In this document: one piece after another, positions 20,279 to 29,282 of the stretch
Position numbering within the stretch: position 1 is the stretch's first letter
How the letters are laid out: each line of letters starts with the position of its first letter
From: an uncultured Collinsella sp.
GTDB taxonomy: Bacteria; Actinomycetota; Coriobacteriia; Coriobacteriales; Coriobacteriaceae
NCBI GenBank assembly: GCA_902494585.1
Contig: CABUUD010000001.1
Coordinates: 1-64,000 of the forward strand
DNA: 64,000 nt
Direction: 5' to 3'
Made by a program: the position numbers and the translations under genes
The notes under the pieces: generated by a model
Told to the model about the DNA's origin: nothing
What the model saw: the letters and a program-made list of their open reading frames with translations, nothing else
Databases searched by the model: none

Positions 20279-21346
20279 TTAAACGGCCTGCGCCAGCTTC
20301 TCGGCACGCTCGGCGGCGGCGAGCGCCTCGATCACGGTGCCGAGCTGGTCGCCCAGAAGGACGCCGTTGTAGGTGGAGTTGAAACCGATGCGGTGGTCGG
20401 TCACGCGGTCCTGGGGCTGGTTGTAGGTGCGGATCTTCTCGGAACGGTTGCCGTGGCCGATCTGGCTCTGGCGCTCGGCACCGAGCTCTGCCTGCTGCTT
20501 CTCGAGCTCCATCTCGTACAGACGGGCACGCAGCATCTGCATGCAGACCTCGCGGTTCTGGATCTGGGAGCGCTGCTCCTGCGACTGCACCACGGTGTTG
20601 GTGGGCAGGTGGGTGATACGCACGGCGGAGTAGGTGGTGTTAACGCACTGACCGCCAGGGCCCGAGGCGCAGTAAGTATCGATGCGCAGGTCGGACTGGT
20701 TGATCTGGACGTCAATCTCCTCGGCCTCGGGAAGTACGGCGACGGTAGCCGTGGAGGTCTGGATGCGGCCCTGGGACTCGGTCTTGGGAACGCGCTGGAC
20801 ACGGTGCACGCCGGACTCGAACTTCATGACGGAGTAGACGCGGTCGCCCTCGACCTTGAACTCGATGGACTTAAAGCCGCCGGCCTCGCTGGGACTGGAA
20901 TCGAGCACGGTGGTCTTCCAGCCGCGAGACTCGCAAAAGCGCTGGTACATCTTGTACAGGTCGCCGGCGAAGATGGCCGCCTCGTCGCCACCGGCGGCGG
21001 AGCGGATCTCGACGATGGTGTTCTTGTCGTCGTTGGGGTCGCTCGGGATGAGCATGTACTTGATATCTTCCTCGAGCTGGGGAAGCTTAGCCTCGTTTTC
21101 GGAGATGTCCGTCTGGAGCATCTCCTTCTCATCGGCATCGGTAGTATCGTGGAGCATTTCCTTGGCAGCCTCGATGTCGTCGAGCGCGCCGATGTACTCG
21201 CGCGAGGCAGCAATGAGGTCGGACTGGTGCGCGTACTCCTTGTTGAGACGCGTGAACTCCTTGATGTCGGAGGCGACGGCCGGGTCGGACAGCTTCTTCT
21301 CGAGCTCCTCGTAGGCCTTGATGATCTTTTCGAGCTTGTCGCGCAT
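20279..21346 (-). CDS. prfA: peptide chain release factor 1
   Basis: Recognises UAA/UAG and triggers peptide release, 355 aa. The GGQ motif is in ASGPGGQCVNTT (about 230), preceded by the usual coiled-coil N domain and the PCRF segment GGDEAAIFAGDLYKMY. AAGGAG lies 7 nt before the ATG. It heads the minus-strand run prfA-prmC-(hicAB)-Sua5. Its stop codon directly touches repeat copy B. Confidence 0.96.
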   Translation of the reverse strand: MRDKLEKIIKAYEELEKKLSDPAVASDIKEFTRLNKEYAHQSDLIAASREYIGALDDIEAAKEMLHDTTDADEKEMLQTDISENEAKLPQLEEDIKYMLIPSDPNDDKNTIVEIRSAAGGDEAAIFAGDLYKMYQRFCESRGWKTTVLDSSPSEAGGFKSIEFKVEGDRVYSVMKFESGVHRVQRVPKTESQGRIQTSTATVAVLPEAEEIDVQINQSDLRIDTYCASGPGGQCVNTTYSAVRITHLPTNTVVQSQEQRSQIQNREVCMQMLRARLYEMELEKQQAELGAERQSQIGHGNRSEKIRTYNQPQDRVTDHRIGFNSTYNGVLLGDQLGTVIEALAAAERAEKLAQAV

Positions 21347-21558
21347 GGCAGGACTCCTTTATATGCGTGAAGATGAAAATCGGCAGAGTTGATGGGGCGC
21401 ATGGCGCCACTGCGGGGGTAAGCCCAGCTAGAACATGTCGATCTTCAGATACATGCGCATCCCTTCGCGTGTGGGGTACATAGTTGCGGTCTAACCCATA
21501 CATGATAGCGTGCGCAGACAAACCTGCATATAACCCGCACGGAATGAGTGGACGTAGC

Positions 21559-21635
21559 CGTTGGGTATGTTCCTTAACGACTAGTCGTTTAAGAACGTTC
21601 CCAACGGCCAACAAAGGGACTGTCGCTTTGTCACA
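21559..21635. repeat. hairpin plus partial AAAGGGACTGTC palindrome
   Basis: In the gap 21347-21637, CCGTTGGG (21559-21566) pairs with CCCAACGG, with a second nested pairing GTTC..TTAACGAC/GTCGTT..AAGAAC. It is followed by an imperfect member of the ACAAAGGGACTGTC...TTTGTCACA family. No gene or clear terminator T-run is present in this gap. Confidence 0.55.
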
Positions 21636-21637
21636 TT

Positions 21638-23065
21638 CTAGAGCGTGTGGAGCAGGGCGATGAGGAAGCGGACACCCTGGAGGTAGGCACGGCGGGTAAT
21701 GCGCTCGTTAGTGCCGTGGACACCGCGCTCGCACTCGTCATCGTCGACCACAAACGCCGAAAAACGAATGCACTCGGAGCAAATGCGCTGATAGTTGGCA
21801 GCGTCGGTCGCGCCGATGACAGTTGAGGGGACGATGCTGACAGGAGCCCCGCCCGTCGTAGATGATCCGTTTTCCTCCGTCCCCTTTGGATCACGGAAAT
21901 AGCGGGCGGCAATGGCGCGAACGGCCTCAAGTCCCGGTCCGCCGACACGCGGGGACGGCGAGGGCTCGGAGCTGCCGGGGCCGAGTTCGACCTCCACACG
22001 TCCGGCAAGGCCCGCCGCGGCAACGGCCTCGCAGCAGCAGGTAACGACATCGGCCACGCCCGTGCCCTCGAGCATGCGGAAGTTGATATTGGCCCACATA
22101 TCCTGTGGCATCACGTTAGCGCCAGTGCTGCCGCCCTCGATCTGCGTGGGCGCGCAGGTGGTCGTCACCAGCGGATAGAGCTTTTTGCTGACGAGGCAAT
22201 CGCGGACAATGGCATCCCCGTTGGCGGCAATTTCATCGGCCGTGTAGAGCCCCAGCTCGACGAGCTGTACGGCAAGCAGATCGGTCACACGCGTCGGCCA
22301 CTCGATATCGCAGATTGCGGCGATGGCACGGCTCAGCACCTCGAGCGAAGTGCCGCCGTAGGGGTTAGACGAATGCCCGCCTTCACTCTTCGTCTTGAGC
22401 ACGATATCGGCATAGCCCTTCTCGGCAAGGTCGGCATGCATAAGCCAGCCCTCGCCCGCGCCGTACTCGGCAGCCGAAACAATACGGTAGTCGCCCTCGT
22501 CGATCAGGTACTCAAGCTCAATGCCGCGCTCCTCGAGCACGCGGCCGATGGCGCCTGCGCCGTACTGCGTAGTCTCCTCGTCCTGGCCAAAGGCGAGCAG
22601 CAGGGTGCGCTCGTGCTCCCAGCCGTGCGCCAGCGCATACTCAACCGCCTCGAGAATGCCTGCGACCTGGTCTTTCATGTCGATAGCGCCGCGACCCCAA
22701 ATGTAGGTGTCGTCCACGTGGCCACTAAAGGGGGCATGCGTCCAGTCAGCCTCGGTGCCGGGCACCACGGGGACCACGTCCATGTGGCCCATGAGCATGA
22801 CGGGTTTGAGGGCGGGGTCGGAACCGCTAAGCGTCACCAACAGCGAATGGTCGATAAGCTCGACCTCGCCCGCCGCAAACACGCGCGGCCACGCCTGCTG
22901 CATATAAGCGCGCAGGTCGTCGAAGGGCTGCCAGTCCACCGCCTCGGCATCCATGCTCGAGACGGTCGGAAACGACAGCACGCGGCCCAGGCGTTTGCAC
23001 GCGCCAGCTTCGTCCAAATCGGCAAAATCATCCTCATGCGCAAAGAAGCGCCAAACCTCGGCCAT
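21638..23065 (-). CDS. M20-family peptidase, carboxypeptidase S-like
   Basis: Zinc dipeptidase/carboxypeptidase, 475 aa. Metal ligands appear in order: HMDVVPV (His), WGRGAIDMKDQ (Asp), the catalytic Glu pair in AFGQDEETT, Asp in YLIDEGD, and the final His in the C-terminal VHGTNERI. The length and FPTVSS, TEADWTHAPFSG features resemble carboxypeptidase S-type members. ATG at 23065 has AAAGGA 4 nt upstream. Residues about 407-420 (RDPKGTEENGSSTTGG) are encoded by an inserted palindromic repeat (21863-21893). It is followed upstream by an amino-acid ABC importer on the same strand, so peptide breakdown and uptake may be linked. Confidence 0.86.
   Translation of the reverse strand: MAEVWRFFAHEDDFADLDEAGACKRLGRVLSFPTVSSMDAEAVDWQPFDDLRAYMQQAWPRVFAAGEVELIDHSLLVTLSGSDPALKPVMLMGHMDVVPVVPGTEADWTHAPFSGHVDDTYIWGRGAIDMKDQVAGILEAVEYALAHGWEHERTLLLAFGQDEETTQYGAGAIGRVLEERGIELEYLIDEGDYRIVSAAEYGAGEGWLMHADLAEKGYADIVLKTKSEGGHSSNPYGGTSLEVLSRAIAAICDIEWPTRVTDLLAVQLVELGLYTADEIAANGDAIVRDCLVSKKLYPLVTTTCAPTQIEGGSTGANVMPQDMWANINFRMLEGTGVADVVTCCCEAVAAAGLAGRVEVELGPGSSEPSPSPRVGGPGLEAVRAIAARYFRDPKGTEENGSSTTGGAPVSIVPSTVIGATDAANYQRICSECIRFSAFVVDDDECERGVHGTNERITRRAYLQGVRFLIALLHTL
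21863..21893. repeat. palindromic repeat inside the M20 peptidase gene
   Basis: A 31-bp repeat begins TGATCCGTTTTCCTCCGTCC and ends GGATCA. A near-identical copy lies between genes at 40744-40775. Here it is in frame and translated as part of RDPKGTEENGSS, leaving the flanking peptidase sequence intact. Confidence 0.75.
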
Positions 23066-23137
23066 GACATCCTTTCGATTGTGATGACGAGGGCCGCCCC
23101 ACCGGAGCGGCCCTGCCACATAAGCGTTTGCGATCGG

Positions 23138-23923
23138 TTATTTGTCCTCGAGATAGCGCGAGAGGAACTCGCGGGTGCGCTGGTGCTTGGGGTTGCCGAA
23201 GAGCTCGGCCGGCGCGGCGTCCTCGAGGACCACGCCCTTGTCCATAAAGACCACGCGATCGGACACGGTGCGGGCAAAGGCCATCTCGTGCGTGACGACG
23301 ACCATGGTCATGCCGTCGGCAGCGAGCTTGCGCATGACCTCGAGCACCTCGCCCACGATCTCGGGGTCGAGCGCGGAGGTCGGCTCGTCGAACAGCATGA
23401 TCTGCGGATTCATGCACAGGGCACGAGCGATGGCCACGCGCTGTTTTTGACCACCGGACAGGCGACCCACGGCGGCGTGCGCGAACTTTTCGAGTCCCAC
23501 GCTCGTCAGATGCTCCATCGCAATTTTTTCAGCCTCGGCCTTGCTCATCTTTTTGAGCATGACGGGCGCAAGCGTGCAGTTGTCGAGCACGTCCATGTTG
23601 TTGAACAGGTTGAAGCCCTGGAACACCATGCCGATGTCCTCACGCAGCTTGTTAATGTTGCAACGCTCGGCCGTGAGGTCCTGGCCATGGAACCAGATGT
23701 GGCCCGCGTCCGGGGTCTCGAGCAGGTTGAGGCAGCGCAGGAAGGTCGACTTTCCCGAGCCCGAGGCACCGATGATGGTAACGACCTCGCCGTGGTTAAC
23801 GGACAAGTCGATGCCCTTGAGTACCTCGAGCGAGCCGAAGCTCTTGCGCAGGCCCTCGACGCGGATGAGCGGCTCATTGGTCTGTGCGGCGGCCGCAACG
23901 CCGGTAGTGGCGGTATCTGCCAT
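23138..23923 (-). CDS. polar amino-acid ABC transporter ATP-binding protein
   Basis: Cytoplasmic ATPase of an importer, 261 aa, GlnQ/HisP type. Walker [11 protein letters not shown]-loop VFQGFNLF, signature [15 protein letters not shown], Walker [15 protein letters not shown] and the switch His in [10 protein letters not shown] are all intact. ATG at 23923 has GAGGAG 7 nt upstream. The 25 residues before it do not match the family. It overlaps nothing and follows the permease by 22 bp. Confidence 0.93.
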   Translation of the reverse strand: MADTATTGVAAAAQTNEPLIRVEGLRKSFGSLEVLKGIDLSVNHGEVVTIIGASGSGKSTFLRCLNLLETPDAGHIWFHGQDLTAERCNINKLREDIGMVFQGFNLFNNMDVLDNCTLAPVMLKKMSKAEAEKIAMEHLTSVGLEKFAHAAVGRLSGGQKQRVAIARALCMNPQIMLFDEPTSALDPEIVGEVLEVMRKLAADGMTMVVVTHEMAFARTVSDRVVFMDKGVVLEDAAPAELFGNPKHQRTREFLSRYLEDK

Positions 23924-23945
23924 GATGATTCTCCTCGTCTTAAGC

Positions 23946-25094
23946 CTAGTTAGAGCTGGGCAGCGTGGCAGGGGCCTCGGCGCCGAGCTTTTTGCCAAAG
24001 GCTTCGAGCAGGCGGCTCGCCACGAGCGTCAGGATCAGGTAGACCACGAGCGCCACGCAGTAGACTTCCATCTGGCGATAGTACACACCGGCGACGGTGG
24101 TGGTGGCGTACATGAGGTCGAACACGCCGATAACCGAGAGCACCGACGAATCCTTGATGTTGATGATGAGCTCGTTGGTGAGCGCCGGAATCGCGTTTTT
24201 AATACCCTGGGGGAACACGACTTTGCGCATGGCCTGCCACTGCGACAGACCCAGCGAGCGCGCTGCCTCGGCCTGGCCGGGATCGATGGACTCGATGCCG
24301 CCGCGCAGGACCTCCATCATGTAGGCGGTGGAGTTGAGCGAGATAGTGACGAGGCCGGCGGTGAAGGTGCTCCAAATCTGGTTGGCCTGGGCGGTCTCAA
24401 AGCCCATGCCACGCAAAACGGTGAAGCCCGCGTAATAGATGAGCAGACCCTGGACCATCATGGGCGTGCCGCGCACGATGGTAGAGTAGACGGTCGCAAA
24501 GCCGCGGCCGATACTCTTAAAGAAGCGCGTGAGGTCGTTATCCACGCGGTCGAACGTCTGAATGCGCAGGAACACAAAGAGCAGCGCCAGGAAAAAGGCG
24601 ATGACGGTACCGAAGGTCGCAAGTGCGATGGTGATCTCGATGCCGCGGATAAAGAAGTCGCCGCTCTTGTAGGTCATGTAGACCAGGCTCGACAAAAAGT
24701 CGCTAGGGTTGGAATCCGAGACAATGCTCACCTGCACCAGGTCGATAAACGACATGACGCAGCGGTCCACGAAAAAGATCGCCGCGATGGCGACCACGAC
24801 GTAGCTGCCCAGGCGCGCGCCGCGGCGGAAACGCTCGGATGCGAACGGCGACGTTTCGCGATAGTCATTCCAATGCATGAGTTTGGTGACCAGCGCCGCC
24901 GCCGACACGACAATCCAGGCCCAAAGAATCGCCCATAGGCAATCCTGGAAGATACCGGTGGGGGCTAAGAAGCTCAGCGGTGTGGGATTGCGCTGACTAA
25001 ACGCCAGGCCGAGCGCCGCGATGACGCTCGTGCCCAGGTACACGTAACGGTGGTCGGCCTTGATAAAGGAGGCCAGACGATTGATGGTTTTCAT
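23946..25094 (-). CDS. polar amino-acid ABC transporter permease
   Basis: Membrane component of the importer, 382 aa, longer than the usual 220-250. An N-terminal extension of about 150 residues has two or three extra hydrophobic helices. The conserved HisM/GlnP domain follows, with [14 protein letters not shown] and the EAA loop [30 protein letters not shown] (split), the ATPase contact. GGAGG lies 4 nt before the ATG. Between the binding protein and the ATPase in a three-gene operon. Confidence 0.92.
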   Translation of the reverse strand: MKTINRLASFIKADHRYVYLGTSVIAALGLAFSQRNPTPLSFLAPTGIFQDCLWAILWAWIVVSAAALVTKLMHWNDYRETSPFASERFRRGARLGSYVVVAIAAIFFVDRCVMSFIDLVQVSIVSDSNPSDFLSSLVYMTYKSGDFFIRGIEITIALATFGTVIAFFLALLFVFLRIQTFDRVDNDLTRFFKSIGRGFATVYSTIVRGTPMMVQGLLIYYAGFTVLRGMGFETAQANQIWSTFTAGLVTISLNSTAYMMEVLRGGIESIDPGQAEAARSLGLSQWQAMRKVVFPQGIKNAIPALTNELIINIKDSSVLSVIGVFDLMYATTTVAGVYYRQMEVYCVALVVYLILTLVASRLLEAFGKKLGAEAPATLPSSN

Positions 25095-25103
25095 GCTGCC
25101 TCC

Positions 25104-26030
25104 CTATGCCGGCTGACGGTCGAGGCACGCGTCCCACATTTGGTCGCGTTCCTCTTGGCTAATGCCCTTGAGTGTCTTGTCGATGAGTTTAAGCAGCTTG
25201 TCCGAGCCCTTGCGGCAGCCGACGTTTGCCGCGACCTCCTGCTTAAAGCCCTCGCCCTCGGCAAAATGAATAGGGACGATACCCGGGTTTTGGGCCATAT
25301 AGCCCTTCTCGTTCTCGGTGTTGTAAGTCACGGCGTCGCACGTGTCCTGCAGCAGATTCGAGAACACCGTGGGGACCGAATCGACCGGGTTCTTGTGCAC
25401 AACGCCCGGAATCTCGTCGATGACGGTGTCGAGCATGGTGTCCTTTTGGCCGAGTACCGTGGCACCGCTAAAGTCGCTGAGCTTGGTGGCGTTTTGGTAG
25501 GGGGAACCCTCTTTTACGAACAGGCCAAAGTAGCCAATGAAGTACGGGTCGGAGAAGCCGACCGACTCCTCGCGCTCGGGCGTGGCGCTCATACCGGCGA
25601 TGATGAGGTCGATCTGGCCGTTGTTGAGCGAATCGATGAGGCCCGAGAAGCTCTGCTTGACGGCAACGGGCTCGCCACCGAGGGCCTTGCAGACGATCTT
25701 GGCGATCTGCACGTCGTAGCCATCGGCATAGGCGCCCTGCACGTTGTCGATGGGGATGGTGAACTCACTGGCTTCGGAAACCTGCCAGTTGTACGGGGCG
25801 TAGGCCGCCTCCATGCCAATGCGGATCTTGTCCTTGCCGATCACGGAATCGGACAGGTCGTCGCGACCGCCGCCCGTCGTGGGCTGAACCACTTTGAGCG
25901 TGGACGGACGCTGACAGCCGGCGAGCGCACCGGCGACGACGGAAGCGCTCGCAGCGAGAGCGCCACCCAAAAAGATGCGACGGCTGCATACCGGCTGGGT
26001 CTGCATGCCGCGCTGTTGGGGAGAATGCAT
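25104..26030 (-). CDS. amino-acid ABC transporter substrate-binding lipoprotein
   Basis: Extracellular binding protein, 308 aa, SBP family 3. The N terminus carries a twin-arginine motif (CSRRIFLGGALAAS) followed by a lipobox ALAGC, so it is probably exported folded by Tat and lipid-anchored. The core has IRIGMEAAYAPYNW, DVQIAKIVCKALG and VGFSDPYF, typical of the family. ATG at 26030 has AAGG 6 nt upstream. The longer frame to 26246 runs into repeat copy C and was rejected. First gene of the importer operon. Ligand is not predictable. Confidence 0.9.
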   Translation of the reverse strand: MHSPQQRGMQTQPVCSRRIFLGGALAASASVVAGALAGCQRPSTLKVVQPTTGGGRDDLSDSVIGKDKIRIGMEAAYAPYNWQVSEASEFTIPIDNVQGAYADGYDVQIAKIVCKALGGEPVAVKQSFSGLIDSLNNGQIDLIIAGMSATPEREESVGFSDPYFIGYFGLFVKEGSPYQNATKLSDFSGATVLGQKDTMLDTVIDEIPGVVHKNPVDSVPTVFSNLLQDTCDAVTYNTENEKGYMAQNPGIVPIHFAEGEGFKQEVAANVGCRKGSDKLLKLIDKTLKGISQEERDQMWDACLDRQPA

Positions 26031-26147
26031 AATCTGCCTTCCCTGTTGAATCGTATGCTGACGATTTAACAGGATACGCCAGCGACCAGCAGCGCAGCAC
26101 AAGCTCGAAAAATTAATAGACACACGGTAGTCATTGGGAACGTCGAT

Positions 26148-26307
26148 GTTTTGACAATGCCAGCGAGCGCCACCCAGAGCGAACAAGTTGGCATGAAAAA
26201 GGCACGGCATAGACCTTCTGGTCATGCCGTGCCTTTTGAATGACAAATTGTCGCTCTGGGTGGCGCGCAGCGTCGACCGGTCCGCCGTTCGTTAGAACGG
26301 CGGAACC
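26148..26307 (+). repeat. structured repeat element, copy C
   Basis: Outer stem of 16 perfect base pairs (26167-26182 with 26251-26266, GCGCCACCC.../...GGGTGGCGC), apical 14-bp hairpin (26197-26210 with 26224-26237) extended by GACC/GGTC around a TTCT loop, linker GCAGCGTCGACCGG, and a 10-bp hairpin with GTTA loop (26281-26304). Compared with copy A the apical stem changes GCAGGGCAT/ATGCCCTGC to GCACGGCAT/ATGCCGTGC, a compensatory change. It ends 1 bp from the epimerase stop codon. Confidence 0.82.
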
Positions 26308-26308
26308 T

Positions 26309-27202
26309 CTAGAGCAGTGTGACGCTAAAGCTACGTTTATCGGTAGCGCCGGGAGCCAAGGTGATGGTGTTGGCCTTGTGCTCAAAGACATCGTCCTCGG
26401 TGTCCATGGTGGTGTGACCGGTCCAGGGCTCGAGCGCCACAAACGGAGCGTCGTTGGCGGCAGACCACACGCCGATGTACTTAAAGCCCTCAAAGTCGAT
26501 CTTGACGCCGTGGCCCGACTTGCGGCCGCGCAGCGTGAGCGTGGAGCCCGGGGTATCGGTGAACATGATGGCGTCGTTATCGAAGCTGCGGTGCGTGATG
26601 GGCAGCACGTCCGAGTTATCGGGAGCCTTGTAGCTACCCTCGAACGTCATAAGGCCATCGGGCGTGATGACGGGGGCCTCGTTAGTCCAAGCCTCGGTAA
26701 ACGCCAGCTCGTAATCCTCGAACGCCTCGTCCTCGGCGCCGGGGGCGGGCACGTTAAATGCGGGGTGGCCGCCCACCGAGAACGGCAGGTCCACGTCGCC
26801 GGTGTTGGTGACGGCAAAGGTCTGCGTAAGGGTGGCGTCGCCGGTCAGGGCATAGGTCATGTTGAGCTTAAAGTGGAACGGAAACGCCTTGAGAGACTCG
26901 GACGTGTCGGTGAGCTCATAGGTAACGGACGAACCGTCCTCCGACACCTCGACGATCTTGTGCTCCACGATACGCGCGATGCCGTGGCGCGCCATCTCGC
27001 AGGTGCCGGCCGCAGACGTCGCCGTGTTGTTGCGCAGCGATCCCACAATGGGGAACAGGATAGGCGCGTGCTTGCCCCAAAAGGCCGGGTCGCCCTGCCA
27101 CAGATACTCGTTGCCGTTGAGGGCAAGGCTCGTGAGCTGGGCGCCCATGGAATCGATGGCCGCGGTGAGGCCGCCGCGCTTGATGGTAGTGACGGTGGAC
27201 AT
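26309..27202 (-). CDS. aldose 1-epimerase family protein
   Basis: Galactose-mutarotase-like enzyme, 297 aa, interconverting sugar anomers. LFPIVGSLRN, HGIARI, SVGGHPAFNVP (the catalytic-region His) and the C-terminal ALEPWTGHTT match the LacX/YeaD-like branch. ATG at 27202 has GGAGG 7 nt upstream. It appears to be a single gene, with repeat copy C directly after its stop. Substrate unknown. Confidence 0.85.
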   Translation of the reverse strand: MSTVTTIKRGGLTAAIDSMGAQLTSLALNGNEYLWQGDPAFWGKHAPILFPIVGSLRNNTATSAAGTCEMARHGIARIVEHKIVEVSEDGSSVTYELTDTSESLKAFPFHFKLNMTYALTGDATLTQTFAVTNTGDVDLPFSVGGHPAFNVPAPGAEDEAFEDYELAFTEAWTNEAPVITPDGLMTFEGSYKAPDNSDVLPITHRSFDNDAIMFTDTPGSTLTLRGRKSGHGVKIDFEGFKYIGVWSAANDAPFVALEPWTGHTTMDTEDDVFEHKANTITLAPGATDKRSFSVTLL

Positions 27203-27281
27203 ACTACTTCCTCCAATGGTAAACAACAGTGTCGAGGGTTATTGTCCCACTCTTGGCAGCAGGGCTGAGCGGCAGGCGCAG

Positions 27282-28148
27282 TTATTGAGCAATAGCATAA
27301 AGGTCAAACCCACCCTGCGGCGCGCTATCGACCGTATCGGGTGCTTGCGAATTAAAACTCACCGGGACCATGCGCTTTGAGGCGCGGTAACGCGTGCCGT
27401 CGGTGGCGACGGGCGGCTCATCGACCGTGAGCTCGTAGTCGCCGGGCTTGAGCTCGATACCGTCACCTTCGGAATTAACGTATTGGTACTCGTCGATTGC
27501 TTGTCCCCTGAGCGTGCGGCCCACGATATGGACGAGCATTTGGCTGTCGCCGCGCGCGGTATCCCACGTCGCGCCGTCCTTAACCTCGACCGACACATGC
27601 ACCGAGCGCGTGCGGCTGAGCGATTGCTCGACGGACATCTCGACCTTGGCGGCGTCTTGGCGCTGCCGCTCGACATGACCCCAGATGCTGCCGATTGCCG
27701 AGCAGGCGATAACGCCGGCCATGAAGGCGATGAGGATGGGGCCGAGCGGAGAACGGCGGCCCGCGTCTTCCTCACGAGCCAGGTCGGGGCGATGCGTGGG
27801 CGCTGGCGCCTGGGCGCCTTGCGCGGGCACGTCGAGAATGCTGAAAGATGCCGTACTGCCGGGGTCGATGGTGTGGCGAGGTTGCGGGGTCTTTGCCGGC
27901 GAAATGGACATGTCCGCCGGCTCATCGAGTGTGGCCGTGGCATCGGCCTTAGCCTCGTCGGCCTCGGCCTGGGCCCAGGCCTGTTCAAAAGTCAGGGGCT
28001 CGGCGGCATCGGAGGCGGCGTCCGTCTCGACGGCATCGTTGCCGGTCTCGTCCTCGTCGCTCGACACGTCACGCGGCGCGGGCTCGTCCCACTCCTCGTC
28101 CGGAGCCTCGCCCTCGCTATACCACCATTCAAAGTTATCGATATCCAT
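27282..28148 (-). CDS. unknown single-pass membrane protein with acidic N-terminal region
   Basis: I do not recognise this 288-aa protein. Residues 1-130 are acidic and low-complexity (Asp, Glu, Ala), probably disordered and cytosolic. One hydrophobic helix lies at about 135-155 (LGPILIAFMAGVIACSAIGSIWG). The rest is a soluble domain with VHVSVEVKDGATWD, ELKPGDYELTV and YRASKRMVPVSF, which looks beta-rich and probably extracellular. No neighbours suggest a role. Confidence 0.65.
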   Translation of the reverse strand: MDIDNFEWWYSEGEAPDEEWDEPAPRDVSSDEDETGNDAVETDAASDAAEPLTFEQAWAQAEADEAKADATATLDEPADMSISPAKTPQPRHTIDPGSTASFSILDVPAQGAQAPAPTHRPDLAREEDAGRRSPLGPILIAFMAGVIACSAIGSIWGHVERQRQDAAKVEMSVEQSLSRTRSVHVSVEVKDGATWDTARGDSQMLVHIVGRTLRGQAIDEYQYVNSEGDGIELKPGDYELTVDEPPVATDGTRYRASKRMVPVSFNSQAPDTVDSAPQGGFDLYAIAQ

Positions 28149-28224
28149 ACGGGGCGCCCCTTAGGCCTCGCAAATAAACACTTGTTAGCCTTATACCCGC
28201 AGATGGCGCTGGAGCTCGCACGGA

Positions 28225-28255
28225 ATGCGATAAAGGGACTGCTCCTTTGTCGCAT
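28225..28255. repeat. palindrome of the AAAGGGACTGTCCCTTT family
   Basis: ATGCGATAAAGG...CCTTTGTCGCAT around a central GACTGCT. Related copies lie at 34244, 39183 and 48734. Confidence 0.7.
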
Positions 28256-28258
28256 CGA

Positions 28259-28324
28259 AGTTGCGGTGGAATAGTTCCTGTTTGCACGCCCACTCGAGCT
28301 ATTTAGGGACTATTTCACCGCAAG
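28259..28324. repeat. palindrome of the TTGCGGTGGAATAGTTCC family
   Basis: TTGCGGTGGAATAGTTCC (28261-28278) faces GGGACTATTTCACCGCAA (28307-28324) across a 28-bp spacer. A second copy is at 60263-60328. It lies directly after the MerR gene and has no T-run. Confidence 0.7.
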
Positions 28325-29191
28325 TTATTTGAGGGCGACGGGGATTTGGATACAGCAGAAGTCCTCTTGGTGAGACTCGTCGTAGCTCGTGGTGTCCAGG
28401 TAGCAAAAATCGAAAGCATTGCCGATGGGCTGGAGCGCGTGCCTGTCCATGCAGGCCACGATGGCGCGGATACCCTCGGGCTCGTACGGCATGCCCCAGC
28501 GACTCATGCACAGGTACGTGCCCTCGGGCAGCACCTCGACGCCAATCTCCGCCAGCTCGGCAGGATCGCTCGGCAGTATTTCCTCGGCACCACGCGGCAA
28601 CACGGCAAAGGAACCGGCACCGGCGATGGGGTCGTCGGAATGCAGCGCCTCGCGACGCAGCATGGCGCCCCAACCGCGCATGGGGCGTGTACCCGTGAGC
28701 GCACGCATGCGCAGAATCGCCCGCATGAGCGTGGGGTGCAGCATCGAGCGGCCACGCTCGATATCGCTCGGGAACTCCTCAAAGACCACGTAGCGGCGCT
28801 CGAATTGCTTGAGCTCCGGTTTGCCCTCGCGCTCGCGCCAATAGACCGCCTCGTCGTAAAAACTCAGCCGCTCCTGCACGCTCGCGCGCTCGGCTTTGAG
28901 CCCGGCAATCTGCTCGTCGAGCGCCTGCACCCGCGAGCGCAGGTGATCGGTCATCTCTCCAATGTCGAACGTCGAGGTCAGGCGATCGATCTCATCGAGT
29001 TCCAGTCCCAAGTCGCGCAGCATGCAGATCAGACGCATGAGCGGGATCTGCGTGGGCGAATAGAAACGGTAGCCTTTTTCGTTAACCACGGCGGGTTTAA
29101 ACAGACCGATCTTGTCGTAGTAGATGAGCGTTTGGCGCGAAACGTTAAACAAGCTCGCCATCTCGCTAATCGCATACATACCCGTCTGCAT
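28325..29191 (-). CDS. MerR-family transcriptional regulator with effector domain
   Basis: DNA-binding regulator, 288 aa. N-terminal MerR winged helix (MYAISEMASLFNVSRQTLIY, then YYDKIGLFKPA and GYRFYS), a long dimerisation coiled coil (about 80-125), and a C-terminal GyrI-like effector-binding domain (about 140-288) with YLCMSRWGMPYEP. ATG at 29191 has GGAGG 4 nt upstream. It follows ubiX after a terminator and is the natural candidate to control the UbiX/UbiD cassette. The effector-binding domain suggests it senses a small organic molecule. Confidence 0.86.
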   Translation of the reverse strand: MQTGMYAISEMASLFNVSRQTLIYYDKIGLFKPAVVNEKGYRFYSPTQIPLMRLICMLRDLGLELDEIDRLTSTFDIGEMTDHLRSRVQALDEQIAGLKAERASVQERLSFYDEAVYWREREGKPELKQFERRYVVFEEFPSDIERGRSMLHPTLMRAILRMRALTGTRPMRGWGAMLRREALHSDDPIAGAGSFAVLPRGAEEILPSDPAELAEIGVEVLPEGTYLCMSRWGMPYEPEGIRAIVACMDRHALQPIGNAFDFCYLDTTSYDESHQEDFCCIQIPVALK

Positions 29192-29220
29192 AGGTCCTCC
29201 CGACACACCCTTTGACACGA

Positions 29221-29251
29221 AAAGCCCGCCGCCCACAGGGGCAGCGGGCTC
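29221..29251 (-). terminator. intrinsic terminator of the ubiD-ubiX operon
   Basis: Stem AGCCCGC/GCGGGCT (29224-29230 with 29245-29251), with inner pairs, followed on the minus strand by TTTT. It separates ubiX from the MerR gene. Confidence 0.75.
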
Positions 29252-29282
29252 AAACACTACTCGTATCCTACCCTAAAGATGC

